Positions 8,623-19,909 are shown, counted from the stretch's first letter. The stretch: DNA of 64,000 nt from Lysobacter sp. KIS68-7 (GCF_021284745.1 NZ_CP089925.1:1178001-1242000); one strand, 5' to 3'. Notes: generated by a model not told the origin, from the sequence alone. Numbers and translations are program-made.

Positions 8623-10656
8623 CTATTGCGCCTCGGATTTCGAGGCCGCCGCAAGGGGCCCCGGGCATTCGAAGGACTTGCGCGCCGCGGTCTTGCCCAG
8701 CATCCGCTGCGATATCGGTGCGGCGTCGCCGTTGAGGCGCCAGTCGTAGATCACGCTGAAGGCCAGCACGCGCGCGACGTACTCGCGCGTTTCCTTGTAG
8801 CTGAGGGTCTCGATCCAGAAATCCGGATCCATGCCGGGCCGCTGCGCCTGCCAGCGCGCCAGGGGCGCCGGGCCTGCGTTGTAACCGGCGAGCACCATGT
8901 ACGGCGGGCCGTACTTGTCGTAGAGCTCGCGCAGATAGGCCGCGCCGATGGCGATGTTCGCGTCGGGGTCGTACAGGGTCTGCACGCCGTTCCAGGGCAC
9001 GCCGATGCGGCGCGCGGTCGCAAGGCCCGTGGTCGGCACGATCTGCATCAGGCCCATCGCATTCGCACCCGAGCGCGCGTTCGGATTGAACACGCTCTCG
9101 GCGCGGATCTCCGCGGCGACCCACGCCGGATCGAGTCCGTTCTTCGCCGCTTCACGGCGGATGGTCGCGTCGTGGTGGATCGGGAAGCGCAGCGCGTACA
9201 TGCGTTGTTCTTCCGGCTGCTTGCCGAGCGCGAACACGGCACGGTCGAACCAACCGTTCTCCTGCGCCACCGCCACCGCATTCCGACGCTGCATGTCGTC
9301 GAAGCGCGAGAGCGCATCGTCCCATTCGCGCTGCGCCCAACCCGGGCGATCCACCTGGTACAGCGCCATTGCGCGCACGATCGCCGGATCGCGCGCCACC
9401 TGCGCCTGCGCGGCGCCGCCGACCTGCGGATCCACCGGGCACAGCGCATACGGCTGGTCGATGCGATCGGCGGCGAGGAATCCGTGGAATTCCGGCTTGC
9501 GCGCGGCCTGGCGATAGAGCGCTTGCGCGCCGGCCTTGTCGCCCGTCATTTCCTTCAGGCGCGCCTCGAAGTAGGTCCAGCGCGAATCGCTGCGCTGCTT
9601 GTCGCCCATCTTCTCGATCGCCGACAAGGCAGCGGGCCAATCGCTGCGCGACATCGCCTCGCGCACGCGCCACTCGTGCAGGCGCTCGTCGTAGGCGGAA
9701 GCGGGCACGTCGGCGAGGCGCTTCGCGGAATCCGGTTCGTAGGAGGCCACCGTCCACAGCGCGGCCTGGTACAGCACGCGCCCGCGGTCGGCTTCGGTGA
9801 AATCGAAAGCCTGCGCGTACTTCGGTAACTGCGTGTCGACGGACATCGGCAGCGACTTCGCCAGGCGCGCGAGCCCTTGCGACGCCATCATCCGGCTGCG
9901 CGCCGTCTTCGGCCAACCGAGCGCGCGATCGTTCACGGCATCGAAGAACGACGCGTAATCCTCGGCGAGCGCTTTTTCTTCGGACGGCAAGCCGCGCGCG
10001 GCGGCGCGCATCGAAGCCGAATCCCAATTCGCCGCGACCTTGTCGATGCGTTCCCAACGCATCGCCGACGTCAGGCCGCCCTTCGACGCGAGGATCGCGA
10101 ACGGCGCATCGCAGGTTTCGGGAAACGCTTTGGCGGTGCCCGACCACGCCGCCTGCGCATCGCGCACCCATTGCGCATCGGCGTTGCCGGTGGCCTGGCG
10201 TGCATCGAGTTCCGCGCAGCGCAGCCCGAGATCGTCGATGTCGTTGGACCACGCGAGGCGGAAGGTCGGCCAATCCTGCTTGCGCGAAAGCGATGCGAGC
10301 CAGATCTCGCGGAACGCGCCGGCGACGGCCTGGCCTTTGTACTTCGCGAGGAAGGCCTGGCCGCGGCTCGCGGGCAGTGTGTCGATGTCGCGCTTGAGTG
10401 CGGCGTATTCGACCCATGCCGCCGCCGGGTGCGTGGCGATCGCCTCCGATTGCGCCGTCGAGAGCGTGCCGCGGTCGGCGGCTTCGATGGCGGCGCGCAG
10501 TTCGTCGCGACGCGGATCCAGGCGGATCGGCGCGCTGGTGAGCGGCGGTGGCTTGATCGTCGACGGGGAATTCTGCGCGGGCGCTTGCTGCGCTTCCAGC
10601 GGCGCGGAAGCACAGCAAACGAGGGCGGCGAGCAGCGGCAGCATGTTGCGCAACAT
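8623..10656 (-). CDS. slt: Soluble lytic murein transglycosylase (Slt70 type)
   Basis: 677 residues with an N-terminal signal peptide ([23 protein letters not shown]), so periplasmic. A long alpha-superhelical U/L region occupies residues about 40-480. The catalytic SLT domain follows near 490-640: [21 protein letters not shown] (catalytic Glu in RAES), AYLRELY and LAGYNAG. It cleaves glycan strands between MurNAc and GlcNAc, leaving 1,6-anhydro-MurNAc ends, in peptidoglycan turnover. Met 5 is an alternative start. Confidence 0.94.
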   Translation of the reverse strand: MLRNMLPLLAALVCCASAPLEAQQAPAQNSPSTIKPPPLTSAPIRLDPRRDELRAAIEAADRGTLSTAQSEAIATHPAAAWVEYAALKRDIDTLPASRGQAFLAKYKGQAVAGAFREIWLASLSRKQDWPTFRLAWSNDIDDLGLRCAELDARQATGNADAQWVRDAQAAWSGTAKAFPETCDAPFAILASKGGLTSAMRWERIDKVAANWDSASMRAAARGLPSEEKALAEDYASFFDAVNDRALGWPKTARSRMMASQGLARLAKSLPMSVDTQLPKYAQAFDFTEADRGRVLYQAALWTVASYEPDSAKRLADVPASAYDERLHEWRVREAMSRSDWPAALSAIEKMGDKQRSDSRWTYFEARLKEMTGDKAGAQALYRQAARKPEFHGFLAADRIDQPYALCPVDPQVGGAAQAQVARDPAIVRAMALYQVDRPGWAQREWDDALSRFDDMQRRNAVAVAQENGWFDRAVFALGKQPEEQRMYALRFPIHHDATIRREAAKNGLDPAWVAAEIRAESVFNPNARSGANAMGLMQIVPTTGLATARRIGVPWNGVQTLYDPDANIAIGAAYLRELYDKYGPPYMVLAGYNAGPAPLARWQAQRPGMDPDFWIETLSYKETREYVARVLAFSVIYDWRLNGDAAPISQRMLGKTAARKSFECPGPLAAASKSEAQ

Positions 10657-10722
10657 GGGCCGACTATAGCGAAGCGACGTGAACGGCGATCGACGTAAAA
10701 GTCCCGCGAATCCGGCCGCGAA

Positions 10723-11481
10723 TCAGCGCAGCGCGTGATCCGGCACGTCGATCTCCGCGGCGAGCGCGAGATGGTCCGAATAGGCCGCCGCGAAGGCTTC
10801 CATGTTCGCCACCTGCAGGTCGCTCGTCGTCAGGATGTGGTCGATCGCGCGCTGCGGGCGCCAGCTGGGGAAGGTCGGCACGCACATCGCGGGCGGCTGC
10901 AGGCGCGTGTGCTTGTACAGCGACTGCATCTCCGGACGATCCGGATCGCAGTTGAAGTCGCCCATCAGGATCGCGTGCGGATGGTCGTGCAGCAGGTCGG
11001 CGATGAAGTCGATCTGCGAGGCGCGCGAGCCCGCGCCGAGCGAGAGATGCGCCACCGCCACCGCGAGCCCGTCGCGCCCGTTGCCGAACTGCGCGAGCAA
11101 CACGCCACGTCCGCGCACGCGGCCGGGCAGGGGATGGTCGTGGACTTCCACCGGTTCGAGCTTCGACAACAGCCCGTTCGCACTCGAGGCCACGCCGCCC
11201 ACGCTGCGGTTGGGCTGGTGGCTCCAGTACGCAAAGCCGCCGCGTTGCGCGAGGTAATGCGTCTGGTTGGTGAACCCGGACCGCAGGCTGCCCGGGTCGC
11301 TTTCGTTGAGGCCGACGATGTCGTGCTGGCCCGCCAGCTGCGCGATCGCATCCAGGCTGCCGCGCTTGTTGCCGGCCGGCAGCACGTGGGACCAACTGCG
11401 CGTTGCGTAGTCGGTGTAGCGCCGGGTACTCGATCCGGCCTGGATGTTGGCGCTGAGCAGCTTGAGGCGGCGCTTTCCCAT
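10723..11481 (-). CDS. Endonuclease/exonuclease/phosphatase (EEP) family protein
   Basis: 252 residues. The EEP fold is shown by LLSANIQAG at the N-terminus, GLNESDPG (metal-binding Glu) near 57, AVAHLSLGA (His) near 140, LMGDFNCDP (the D-x-N motif) near 175 and the terminal YSDHLALAAEI (SDH motif). The catalytic set is therefore complete. The family includes Mg-dependent nucleases, phosphatases and sphingomyelinases, and the substrate cannot be told from sequence. No signal peptide is seen, so it is probably cytoplasmic. Confidence 0.85.
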   Translation of the reverse strand: MGKRRLKLLSANIQAGSSTRRYTDYATRSWSHVLPAGNKRGSLDAIAQLAGQHDIVGLNESDPGSLRSGFTNQTHYLAQRGGFAYWSHQPNRSVGGVASSANGLLSKLEPVEVHDHPLPGRVRGRGVLLAQFGNGRDGLAVAVAHLSLGAGSRASQIDFIADLLHDHPHAILMGDFNCDPDRPEMQSLYKHTRLQPPAMCVPTFPSWRPQRAIDHILTTSDLQVANMEAFAAAYSDHLALAAEIDVPDHALR

Positions 11482-11492
11482 CGTCCCGTGGA

Positions 11493-12353
11493 TCAGCCCT
11501 TCGACGGCGCGGTCGTCGCCGCGGCCGGCGCAGCGGCGGCGGCGCCACCGGCGGCGCGTTCGCGTGCGATCAGCTGGCTGGCGTTGCGCAGCATGTCTTC
11601 GAAGCTGTTGCCCATCACGCGATACTTGCCGTTCACGACGAGCGTCGGCGTGCTGTTGGCACCCACGTGCATCATGAACTGGCGACCGCGGTTGACCTGG
11701 CCGGCCACCGAGAAGGAGTTCATCGTGCTCAGGAATTCCTTCGGGTTGGCGCCGTACTTGCCGTAGAAATCGGCGATCTTCTGCTCGTCCGGCTTGTCGC
11801 CTTCGCCCGGCATCGTCTGGGTGACGTGGATTTCATGGATCAGCGCGCTGTGCGTCTTGTCGACCAGGCCCATGGCCTCGGAGACGTAGAAGGCCTTCGC
11901 GTAGGGATTCCACTCGGGGCCGAAGGGCGCGGGCACGTAGCTGAAGCGCACGTCGGCGGGAAGCTTGGCCTTCCACGCGGACACGAGCGGATCGAACGCG
12001 GCGCAGGCCGGGCAGACGTAGCCGAAGACTTCGACGATTTCGATCTTGCCGTTGAGCGGCTTCCACGGCTCCGGATCCTTCACGAGCTCGTAGTCGCGAC
12101 CTTCCACCAGACCGTCGGGATTGTTCGCACTGGCGAGCGCGTTCGCAGCGGCGGCATCGGCAGACGGATTCGCGGCAGCGGCGGCGGTCGTCGCCGTGGC
12201 GGGCGCCGCGGAGGAGGCGCTGGCGGCCGGTTCGTCTGCGCTGGCCGGCTGTGCGGCGGTGGCGGCTGCGGTCGGGGCGGCGGCAGGCGGCGTGTTCGAC
12301 TGGCTGCACGCGGCGAGCGCAACGAGCAGCAGGGGGAGAAGGCGTCGGGTCAT
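11493..12353 (-). CDS. DsbA-like thiol:disulfide interchange lipoprotein
   Basis: 286 residues. A signal peptide with lipobox LAAC predicts a lipoprotein anchored at about Cys16. An Ala/Thr/Pro-rich, probably unstructured linker covers residues about 20-78. A DsbA thioredoxin-like domain follows with active site CPAC (in VFGYVCPACAAF) and a STPTLVV cis-proline loop. The C-terminus is again Ala-rich. It should oxidise or shuffle disulfides in the periplasm. It lies just downstream of a second dsbA and of cytochrome c4, all on the minus strand. CPAC differs from canonical CPHC and would shift the redox potential. Confidence 0.9.
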   Translation of the reverse strand: MTRRLLPLLLVALAACSQSNTPPAAAPTAAATAAQPASADEPAASASSAAPATATTAAAAANPSADAAAANALASANNPDGLVEGRDYELVKDPEPWKPLNGKIEIVEVFGYVCPACAAFDPLVSAWKAKLPADVRFSYVPAPFGPEWNPYAKAFYVSEAMGLVDKTHSALIHEIHVTQTMPGEGDKPDEQKIADFYGKYGANPKEFLSTMNSFSVAGQVNRGRQFMMHVGANSTPTLVVNGKYRVMGNSFEDMLRNASQLIARERAAGGAAAAAPAAATTAPSKG

Positions 12354-12387
12354 CGGTCGGTCCTCTGGCTGATGCAGCGAGTTTGGA

Positions 12388-13029
12388 TCAGTTGGGCGGA
12401 TTGGTCGCGAGCGCGGCGGCGATGCGCAGCATGTCCTCGTAGGACTTGCCCAGCACGCGCCAGCGACCGGCGACCACCATCGTCGGCGTTCCCGGCAGTT
12501 CGATGCGCAGCGAGAACTGCTTGGCGGCCTGCATGCGCTGCATCACCTTCGCACCATCCAGCGCCGCCTGGAACTTGGCCGCGTCGACGCCGAGCGTCGT
12601 GTAGTACGCGGTGAGCTCCGAATCGGTCGGGTTGCGCGGCAGATCATGCGCTTCGTGGATCGCCTGGAAGGTCTGCAGGTGCGTCAGGCCCAGCGTGCCG
12701 ATCTCCTGGGACGCGAAGTACGCGCGCTCCAGCGGATCGGCAGGGTTGTAACCCGGCGGGGTCAGGCGCAGCACCACGTTCGTCGGCAACTTCGCCTTCC
12801 ATTCTTCCACCATCGGTGCGAAGTGCGCGCAGTGCGGGCAGGTGTAGGCGAAGACTTCGACGATTTCGACTTCGCCGGGCTTGGTCGGCATCAGCGTGCC
12901 CGGCTGGGCGAGCACGTCGTAATCCACGCCTTCCACCAGCGGTGCCGGCGCCGGCGAGGCCGCGAAGGCGGACAGGGGCAGCAGCAGGGCAAGCAGCAGC
13001 GCAAAACGACGGATCATGCGTAGGGTCAT
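12388..13029 (-). CDS. dsbA: Thiol:disulfide interchange protein DsbA
   Basis: 213 residues with a signal peptide (MIRRFALLLALLLPLSAFAA). The active site is canonical CPHC in VFAYTCPHCAHF and the cis-proline loop is GTPTMVV. It is the periplasmic oxidant introducing disulfides, reoxidised by DsbB, which is not in this window. The start is MTLRMIRR; Met 5 is possible. The tandem with the lipoprotein DsbA suggests duplication followed by divergence of anchoring and active site. Confidence 0.93.
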   Translation of the reverse strand: MTLRMIRRFALLLALLLPLSAFAASPAPAPLVEGVDYDVLAQPGTLMPTKPGEVEIVEVFAYTCPHCAHFAPMVEEWKAKLPTNVVLRLTPPGYNPADPLERAYFASQEIGTLGLTHLQTFQAIHEAHDLPRNPTDSELTAYYTTLGVDAAKFQAALDGAKVMQRMQAAKQFSLRIELPGTPTMVVAGRWRVLGKSYEDMLRIAAALATNPPN

Positions 13030-13035
13030 CCGGAT

Positions 13036-13068
13036 AAAAAAACGCCGGCCTCAGTGTGGGGCCGGCGT
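13036..13068 (-). terminator. Rho-independent terminator after cytochrome c4
   Basis: A perfect nine-base stem (ACGCCGGCC 13042-13050 with GGCCGGCGT 13060-13068) and a nine-base loop are followed on the minus strand by seven Ts. It lies between the cytochrome c4 stop and the dsbA start, so dsbA needs its own promoter or readthrough. Confidence 0.88.
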
Positions 13069-13125
13069 ACTGATCAAGGTCGTGGACACTCCGACAGCTT
13101 GCGCGACGGGGAGTTCCGCGCGCGT

Positions 13126-13887
13126 TTACTGCGTGGCTTCGTCGGCGCGATGGTGCAGGCCCTGGACGTAGCTGGCGAGCGAACGGATCTCTTCGTCCGT
13201 CAGCGGCTGCGCGACCTTGGCCATGATGTTGAACAGGTGCGGATCGGTCTGCGTGGTCGTGCCCGTGCGGTATTCCTCGAGGCGACGCTGCACGTAGGCC
13301 GACTGCTGGCCGGCGAGGGCCGGGAACGCCGGACCCGGGTTGCCGGCGCCCGACGGGCCGTGGCACGCCATGCACGCCGGGATGCCGCGGGCGTAGTCGC
13401 CCTGGTGGTACAGGCGCTCACCGACTTCGTAGAACTTCATGCCCTTGTTGGGGCCATCGGCGATCGCGGTGTCGTCGGCCACGCCGGCGCCCGCCTTCTG
13501 CGTCGCGAAATAGGCGCCGAGGTCGCGCATGTCCTGCGCGCTCAGGGCGTCGGCGAAAGGCTTCATCACCGCGGCCATGCCGCCGGTGCGCTGGCCACCC
13601 TTGATCAGCTCGAGCTGGTGCGCGATGTAGCGCTCCGGCATGCCGGCCAGGCGCGGGTACTGCGCGTCGCTCGGGTTGCCGTCCAGGCCGTGGCAGGCCG
13701 CGCAGGTGCCGGCCTTGGTCGCGCCCTTCTTCGCATCGCCCCACACCGGCTTGGCTTCCACCAGCGGCTTGGTTTCCACCGGAGCCTCCGGGGCAACCGG
13801 GGTCACCGTGGACTGGGCGAAAGCGGCGGCGCCGACGGCGAGGGCCGCGGTCAGGCCGACATAGCGCAGGACGCGTGCGTGGCGCAT
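13126..13887 (-). CDS. Cytochrome c4, diheme
   Basis: 253 residues with a signal peptide (MRHARVLRYVGLTAALAVGAAAFA) and two CXXCH heme-c sites, CAACH near residue 62 and CMACH near 160. Each begins a class I cytochrome c domain, with matching methionines as probable sixth ligands. Cytochrome c4 carries electrons from the bc1 complex to terminal oxidases in the periplasm. A roughly 25-residue Pro/Val/Glu-rich segment precedes the first domain. It sits opposite engB, as in many gamma- and betaproteobacteria. Confidence 0.93.
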   Translation of the reverse strand: MRHARVLRYVGLTAALAVGAAAFAQSTVTPVAPEAPVETKPLVEAKPVWGDAKKGATKAGTCAACHGLDGNPSDAQYPRLAGMPERYIAHQLELIKGGQRTGGMAAVMKPFADALSAQDMRDLGAYFATQKAGAGVADDTAIADGPNKGMKFYEVGERLYHQGDYARGIPACMACHGPSGAGNPGPAFPALAGQQSAYVQRRLEEYRTGTTTQTDPHLFNIMAKVAQPLTDEEIRSLASYVQGLHHRADEATQ

Positions 13888-14003
13888 GCAAAGCTCCGAA
13901 AGACGAGATCGCGGGCAGTTCCGCCCGCCAAGGCGCGGGATTATCGACGGCCGTGCGGCAGCGGGTCAAACCGTTCGACACCCCCGCATGCGATCCTGTG
14001 CAC

Positions 14004-14603
14004 ATGTCCAATCCGTTTGCCCGCGCCCGCTACGCGCTTTCGGCGCACAACTTCCGTCAGCTGCCGCCCGATGCCGGTGCCGAGGTCGCGTTCGCCGGCC
14101 GCTCCAACGCCGGCAAGTCCAGCGCACTCAATGCCCTGACCCAGCAGAACGCGCTCGCCCGCGTGTCGAAGACGCCGGGCCGTACCCAGCAGCTCGTCTT
14201 TTTCGAAGTGGCCCCGCTCAAGCACCTGGTCGACCTGCCGGGCTACGGCTACGCCAAGGTGCCGCAGGACCTGCAGGCGCACTGGCAGCAGTTCCTCGAC
14301 GGCTACTTCTCCACGCGCGAGGCGCTGCAGGGCCTGGTGGTCATCATGGACATCCGCCACCCGCTGAAGGACTACGACCGGCAGATGCTGGGCTACGCGG
14401 TGAACCGCGGTATCCCCGCGCATGCCGTGTTGACCAAGGCCGACAAGCTGGGGCGCGGCGCAGGCGGCAACACGCTGCAGGCCGTGCGCATGGAGCTCTC
14501 GCGCATCTGGGGCGACTCGGTCTCGGTGCAGACCTTCTCGGCCGAGTCCAAGCAAGGCGTGGACGAATTGCGCGCGGTCGCCGCGCGCTGGCTCGGCCTG
14601 TAA
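14004..14603 (+). CDS. engB: Ribosome biogenesis GTP-binding protein EngB/YihA/YsxC
   Basis: 199 residues. The G1 P-loop is GRSNAGKSS (32-40), G3 is DLPGYGY, G4 is TKAD and G5 is near FSAESKQG. These are the EngB signatures of a GTPase needed for 50S assembly. ATG 14004 was chosen; an in-frame GTG lies two codons upstream. It is divergent from cytochrome c4. Confidence 0.95.
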   Translation: MSNPFARARYALSAHNFRQLPPDAGAEVAFAGRSNAGKSSALNALTQQNALARVSKTPGRTQQLVFFEVAPLKHLVDLPGYGYAKVPQDLQAHWQQFLDGYFSTREALQGLVVIMDIRHPLKDYDRQMLGYAVNRGIPAHAVLTKADKLGRGAGGNTLQAVRMELSRIWGDSVSVQTFSAESKQGVDELRAVAARWLGL

Positions 14604-14821
14604 ACGCCAGATCCCGCGTTGCCCCCAGTCGAACGGGGGTGCGCCGGGAACCTGAACACGATTCCGCCACTGCAACACAAGGCCAGCGGCAGAACAGCAG
14701 TGTCCCAATCGCGTGACGACTCGCACGACGTTGCCGGGCCTATAGTGCCCGCCAGCGCGGCGACCGGGCCCCCTGTGTTCCCGGGGATTCCCCCACTCGC
14801 CGCCCCCACGAAGAGCCGTCG
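14604..14821. other. engB-gshA intergenic region with tRNA-like fold
   Basis: 218 bases without a gene. It contains the hairpin CCCCC (14622-14626) / GGGGG (14635-14639) around a GTCGAAC-containing loop, plus a larger enclosing pairing to 14678 described in the findings. The stretch before gshA probably holds its promoter (for example CTATAGTG near 14749), but no strong -35/-10 pair was identified. Confidence 0.4.
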
Positions 14822-16198
14822 ATGTCGAGCCTGAGCAACGTCGCCGAACTACCGGTCACCGACCGCCGCGAACTGGTCGATTACCTCGCGAGTGGCGCCC
14901 GCCCGCGCGCCGACTGGCGCATCGGCACCGAGCACGAGAAGTTCGGCTTCCGCAACGACGACCTGCGCCCGCCCACCTTCGACGGTGAGCGCGGCATCGA
15001 AGCGCTGCTCGAAGGTCTGGTCCGCTTCGGCTGGACGCCCGTGCAGGAGCACGGCCGCACCATCGCCCTGACCCGCGACGGCGCGAGCGTGACGCTCGAA
15101 CCCGCCGGCCAGCTCGAACTCTCCGGCGCACCGCTGGAATCGATCCACGACACCTGCCGCGAAACCAACGGCCACCTCGCCGAGGTGAAGACGGTCGCGA
15201 ACGAACTCGGCCTGGGCTTCATCGGCATGGGCTTCCAGCCCAAGTGGCGCCGCGACGAAATGCCGTGGATGCCGAAGGGTCGCTACAAGATCATGCGCGC
15301 CTACATGCCCAAGCGCGGCGACCTGGGCCTGGACATGATGACGCGCACCTGCACGGTGCAGGTCAACCTGGACTTCGCCAGCGAAGCAGACATGGTGAAG
15401 AAGTTCCGCGTGTCGCTCGCAATGCAGCCGATCGCGACCGCGCTGTTCGCCGACTCGCCGTTCACCGAAGGCAAGCCCAACGGATTCCTGTCGTATCGCT
15501 CGCACATCTGGACCGACACCGATCCGGATCGCACGGGCATGCTCGACTTCGTGTTCGAAGACGGCTTCGGCTTCGAGCGCTACACCGATTACCTGCTCGA
15601 CGTCCCGATGTACTTCGCCTACCGCAACGGCGAATACCTCGATGCCTCGGGCAAGTCCTTCCGCAAGTTCATGGACGGCAAGCTCGACGTGCTGCCCGGC
15701 ACGCTGCCGACGCTGCGTGATTGGTCCGACCACATGACCACCGCGTTCCCGGAAGTGCGCCTGAAGAAGTACCTGGAGATGCGCGGAGCGGATTCCGGTC
15801 CGTGGAATCGCATCTGCGCGTTGCCCGCGTTCTGGGTCGGCCTGTTGTACGACGATGCATCGCTGGATGCGGCCTGGGACCTGGTGAAGGACTTCTCGCG
15901 CGAAGAGCGCCACGCCCTGCGCGACGGCGTGCCGCGCCACGCGCTCAAGCTGCCGGCACGCCTGGGCAACACGAAGGCCACGGTGCGAGAGCTCGCGATC
16001 GAAGCGCTGAAGATTTCGTCCGCCGGCCTGCAGCGCCGCGCGCGACGCAACCGCAGCGGTTCGGACGAAAGCGTGTTCCTCGATCCGCTGATCGAATCGG
16101 CCGAAGCCAACCAGACGCCGGCCGAGCGCAAGCTCGCGCTCTACGAAGGCCCGTGGGCCGGCGACATCGATCGCGTGTTCGCGGAGTTCGCGTACTAA
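14822..16198 (+). CDS. gshA: Glutamate-cysteine ligase (plant/proteobacterial GCS2 type)
   Basis: 458 residues, the size of the GCS2 class found in alphaproteobacteria, Xanthomonads and plants, not the E. coli-type 518-residue enzyme. It joins Glu and Cys in the first step of glutathione synthesis using ATP. Diagnostic stretches are [12 protein letters not shown] near the N-terminus (metal-binding Glu), [27 protein letters not shown] and [14 protein letters not shown]-like GAAGAG precedes the ATG. The frmA-frmB genes downstream use glutathione. Confidence 0.94.
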   Translation: MSSLSNVAELPVTDRRELVDYLASGARPRADWRIGTEHEKFGFRNDDLRPPTFDGERGIEALLEGLVRFGWTPVQEHGRTIALTRDGASVTLEPAGQLELSGAPLESIHDTCRETNGHLAEVKTVANELGLGFIGMGFQPKWRRDEMPWMPKGRYKIMRAYMPKRGDLGLDMMTRTCTVQVNLDFASEADMVKKFRVSLAMQPIATALFADSPFTEGKPNGFLSYRSHIWTDTDPDRTGMLDFVFEDGFGFERYTDYLLDVPMYFAYRNGEYLDASGKSFRKFMDGKLDVLPGTLPTLRDWSDHMTTAFPEVRLKKYLEMRGADSGPWNRICALPAFWVGLLYDDASLDAAWDLVKDFSREERHALRDGVPRHALKLPARLGNTKATVRELAIEALKISSAGLQRRARRNRSGSDESVFLDPLIESAEANQTPAERKLALYEGPWAGDIDRVFAEFAY

Positions 16199-16201
16199 GC
16201 G

Positions 16202-17860
16202 TCAGAACACCGCGGCCTGCAGCTCCGTATCGGCCCACTGCCAGGCTGCCTTGAACTGCGTGCGCGTGTCCGCCGCGGCCTGCTTGTCGCCCATCGCCTC
16301 CTGCGCCTGCGCGAGGCCGAACAAGCCCCAGCCGTTCTTCGGGAACATCTGCAGATCGTCCTGGAACGCCTTTGCCGCTTCGGCGGGGCGCTTCGCACGC
16401 AACAGCGCATTGCCCAGGTAGTTGCTGACGGGCAGCGGCCAGTCCGCGGGTTCGTTGTAGGTCAGCTTGCTCTCGAGCTCCGCCGCCTTGCGCAGCGTCG
16501 CGATGGCCGCGTCGTGCTTGCCTTGCGTCGATTCGATCTCGCCGCGCAGCACGCCTGCGCCGACCTGCAGCAGGGCGCCGGCGGTGTTGGTGGTGCCGAG
16601 CATCATCTTGACCATGTCCGGATCGTCCGCGAGCTTCTGCAGCGCGGCGAGGTCGTTCTTCGCCTCGGCCACGTTGCCCTTGCGCAGCTGTGCCATGCCG
16701 CGCGCGAAATGCCAGATGCCGGTAACGTAGGGCTGCGGCGCAGGCGATTGCGTGCGCGCGAGGATCGCGTCCCATTGCCCGAAGCGCACCTCGGTCTGCA
16801 TCGGCACCACCACGAAGTGCTGCATGAAGTTGAGTTCGTCCAGCTTCGCCATGTCCGCGCGCTGCAACGTTTGCTCCGAGGCTTGCGTGGCGAGCGTGCG
16901 CGATCCCATCAGGCCCGCGCTCAGGGTGGCGAAGTGCCAGTTGTGCGGCACGTAGCCGAGCGGATACATGCCGTTGGTGCCGTGGCAGACCGCGAGGAAA
17001 TCCTTGTCGGCCTTGGAAGCACTGAAGTTCACGAGCGTCGCGTCGTTGTAACGGCCCGTGCGGATGTAGATGTGCGCGGGCATGTGCACCAGGTGGCCAG
17101 ACCCGGGCGCGAGCTTGCCAAGCGTATCGGCGAGCGCTTCAGCGCGCCCCGGGTTGTCGGAGGCCTCGACGGCGTGGATGTAGTAATGGATCGCACCGAT
17201 GTGCTGCGGATTGCGCTTGAGCACCGTCTCGATCGCACCGAGGATCTTCGGCGTGTCCGGGTTCGGCTTGCCGGCCGTCCAGTAATTCCAGGGCGTCAGG
17301 TCCATCAGCGCTTCGGCGTACATCGCCTGCGCGTCGTCGTCTTCGGGGAACTGCGCGACGACCTTCGCCATCGCATCGGCATACGCATGATCGAGCGGCG
17401 CGCGATCGGCGGGTGACGGATCCGAGTAGCGCGCAACGAGCGCGTCGATCAGCGCGCGATCCGCCGGCTTCGCATGCGCGGACAGCGACTGCGCCTTGCG
17501 CGCGAGCTGCGTCGCCTGCGAGGCGAGTGCCGGATCCATCGGCAGGTTGATGTTCGGCCCGAGCACGAGCGCCTGGCCCCACACGCAGATGGCGCAATCG
17601 GGATCCAGCCGCGCAGCTTCCTCGAACGCGCGCCCGGCCGCTTCGTGGTTGAAGCCATAGGCCAGACGCAGGCCCTGGTCGAAGTAGCGCTGCGCTGCGG
17701 GGACGCTGGAGCCGATGTCGCGATGCAGGCTGCCGAAGGTCTCGAACAGCGGCGGCGCCGTATCGGGGACCGCAGCGACATCCGCGCGCGGCGCGGGACT
17801 GCCTCCGCAGCCGGCGAGCAGGGCAGTGGCGACGAGCGTGGCGACGAGCGTGCAGCGCAT
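16202..17860 (-). CDS. TPR-repeat lipoprotein, function unknown
   Basis: 552 residues. MRCTLVATLVATALLAGCGG is a lipoprotein signal with lipobox LAGC. TPR-like helical pairs are visible at AAQRYFDQGLRLAYGFNHEAA, KAFQDDLQMFPKNGWGLFGLA and neighbouring segments, with conserved AYGFNHEAAGRAFEEAARLDPDC near residues 55-75 and IHYYIHAVE near 215. Proteins of this architecture are common in Xanthomonads and annotated only as TPR proteins. The ATG at 17858-17860 was chosen for the signal peptide; the frame is open further upstream. It converges on gshA with three bases between. Confidence 0.87.
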   Translation of the reverse strand: MRCTLVATLVATALLAGCGGSPAPRADVAAVPDTAPPLFETFGSLHRDIGSSVPAAQRYFDQGLRLAYGFNHEAAGRAFEEAARLDPDCAICVWGQALVLGPNINLPMDPALASQATQLARKAQSLSAHAKPADRALIDALVARYSDPSPADRAPLDHAYADAMAKVVAQFPEDDDAQAMYAEALMDLTPWNYWTAGKPNPDTPKILGAIETVLKRNPQHIGAIHYYIHAVEASDNPGRAEALADTLGKLAPGSGHLVHMPAHIYIRTGRYNDATLVNFSASKADKDFLAVCHGTNGMYPLGYVPHNWHFATLSAGLMGSRTLATQASEQTLQRADMAKLDELNFMQHFVVVPMQTEVRFGQWDAILARTQSPAPQPYVTGIWHFARGMAQLRKGNVAEAKNDLAALQKLADDPDMVKMMLGTTNTAGALLQVGAGVLRGEIESTQGKHDAAIATLRKAAELESKLTYNEPADWPLPVSNYLGNALLRAKRPAEAAKAFQDDLQMFPKNGWGLFGLAQAQEAMGDKQAAADTRTQFKAAWQWADTELQAAVF

Positions 17861-17939
17861 GGGCGGCGACCTTGGACCGGGGGAGTCAGACGCCATAACG
17901 AAACAAGCCCGATACAACGGCCGCATCCATTTGCGGTAG

Positions 17940-19078
<1,139 letters not shown>

Positions 19079-19079
<1 letters not shown>

Positions 19080-19909
19080 TGCGCAGGATCGAATCGCACG
19101 CCAGTTTCGGCGGCACGCAGGAGGTGTGGGCGCACGAGGCGACGTCGACCTCGTGCGAGATGCGCTTCGGCGTGTACCTGCCCCCGCAGGCGCAACGCGG
19201 GCGCTGCCCCGTGCTGTATTTCCTGTCGGGGCTCACCTGCACCGAACAGAACTTCATCACCAAGGGCGGCGCGCAGCGTTACGCGGCGGAGCATGGGCTG
19301 ATCCTCGTCGCGCCGGACACGAGCCCGCGCGGCGAAGGTGTGCCGGATGCGGAAGGCGACGACATCGGTACGAGCGCGGGCTTCTACGTCGATGCGACGC
19401 AGGCTCCGTGGTCGGCGCAGTACCGTATGCACGCGTATGTGACGCAGGAACTGCCGCCATTGATCGAAGGCACGTTCCCCGCGAGCGACGTGCGCGGCAT
19501 CACCGGCCATTCGATGGGCGGGCATGGCGCGTTGATCTGCGCGCTACGCCATCCCGGGATGTATCGCAGCGTGTCCGCGCTCGCGCCGATCTGTTCGGCC
19601 TCGCGCGGCTGGGGCCGCAAGGCTTTCGCGGCCTACTTCGGCGACGACCCCGACACCTGGCGCCAGTGGGATGCCTGCGACCTGTTGCGCAAGTCCACGC
19701 AACGCCTGCAACTGCGCGTGGACCAGGGCGACGCAGACCCGTTCCTGCAGGACCGGCTGCAACCGGACCTGCTGCGCGCCGCGTGCGCCGAAGGCGGCCA
19801 TGCGCTGGACCTGCGCATGCGGCCCGGCTACGGCCACGGCTTCTACTTCGTCGCTTCGTTCGTGGGCGAGCACATCGCGCATCACGCCACGGCCCTGAAG
19901 TCCGTGTAA
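19079..19909 (+). CDS. frmB: S-formylglutathione hydrolase
   Basis: 276 residues. It is an esterase-D family alpha/beta hydrolase that splits S-formylglutathione to formate and glutathione. The nucleophile motif is GHSMGG with Ser145. The FLSGLTCTEQNFITK block, DTSPRG and terminal GYGHGFYF with the catalytic His are characteristic. It starts inside the frmA stop, so translation is coupled. The 3' end overlaps the convergent Dph6-like gene by 28 bases. Confidence 0.96.

Noticed and set aside
14616-14678. A complete tRNA gene on the minus strand
   Set aside because: Total length of 63 bases, no anticodon arm and no CCA-adjacent discriminator pattern; reported only as a tRNA-like remnant.
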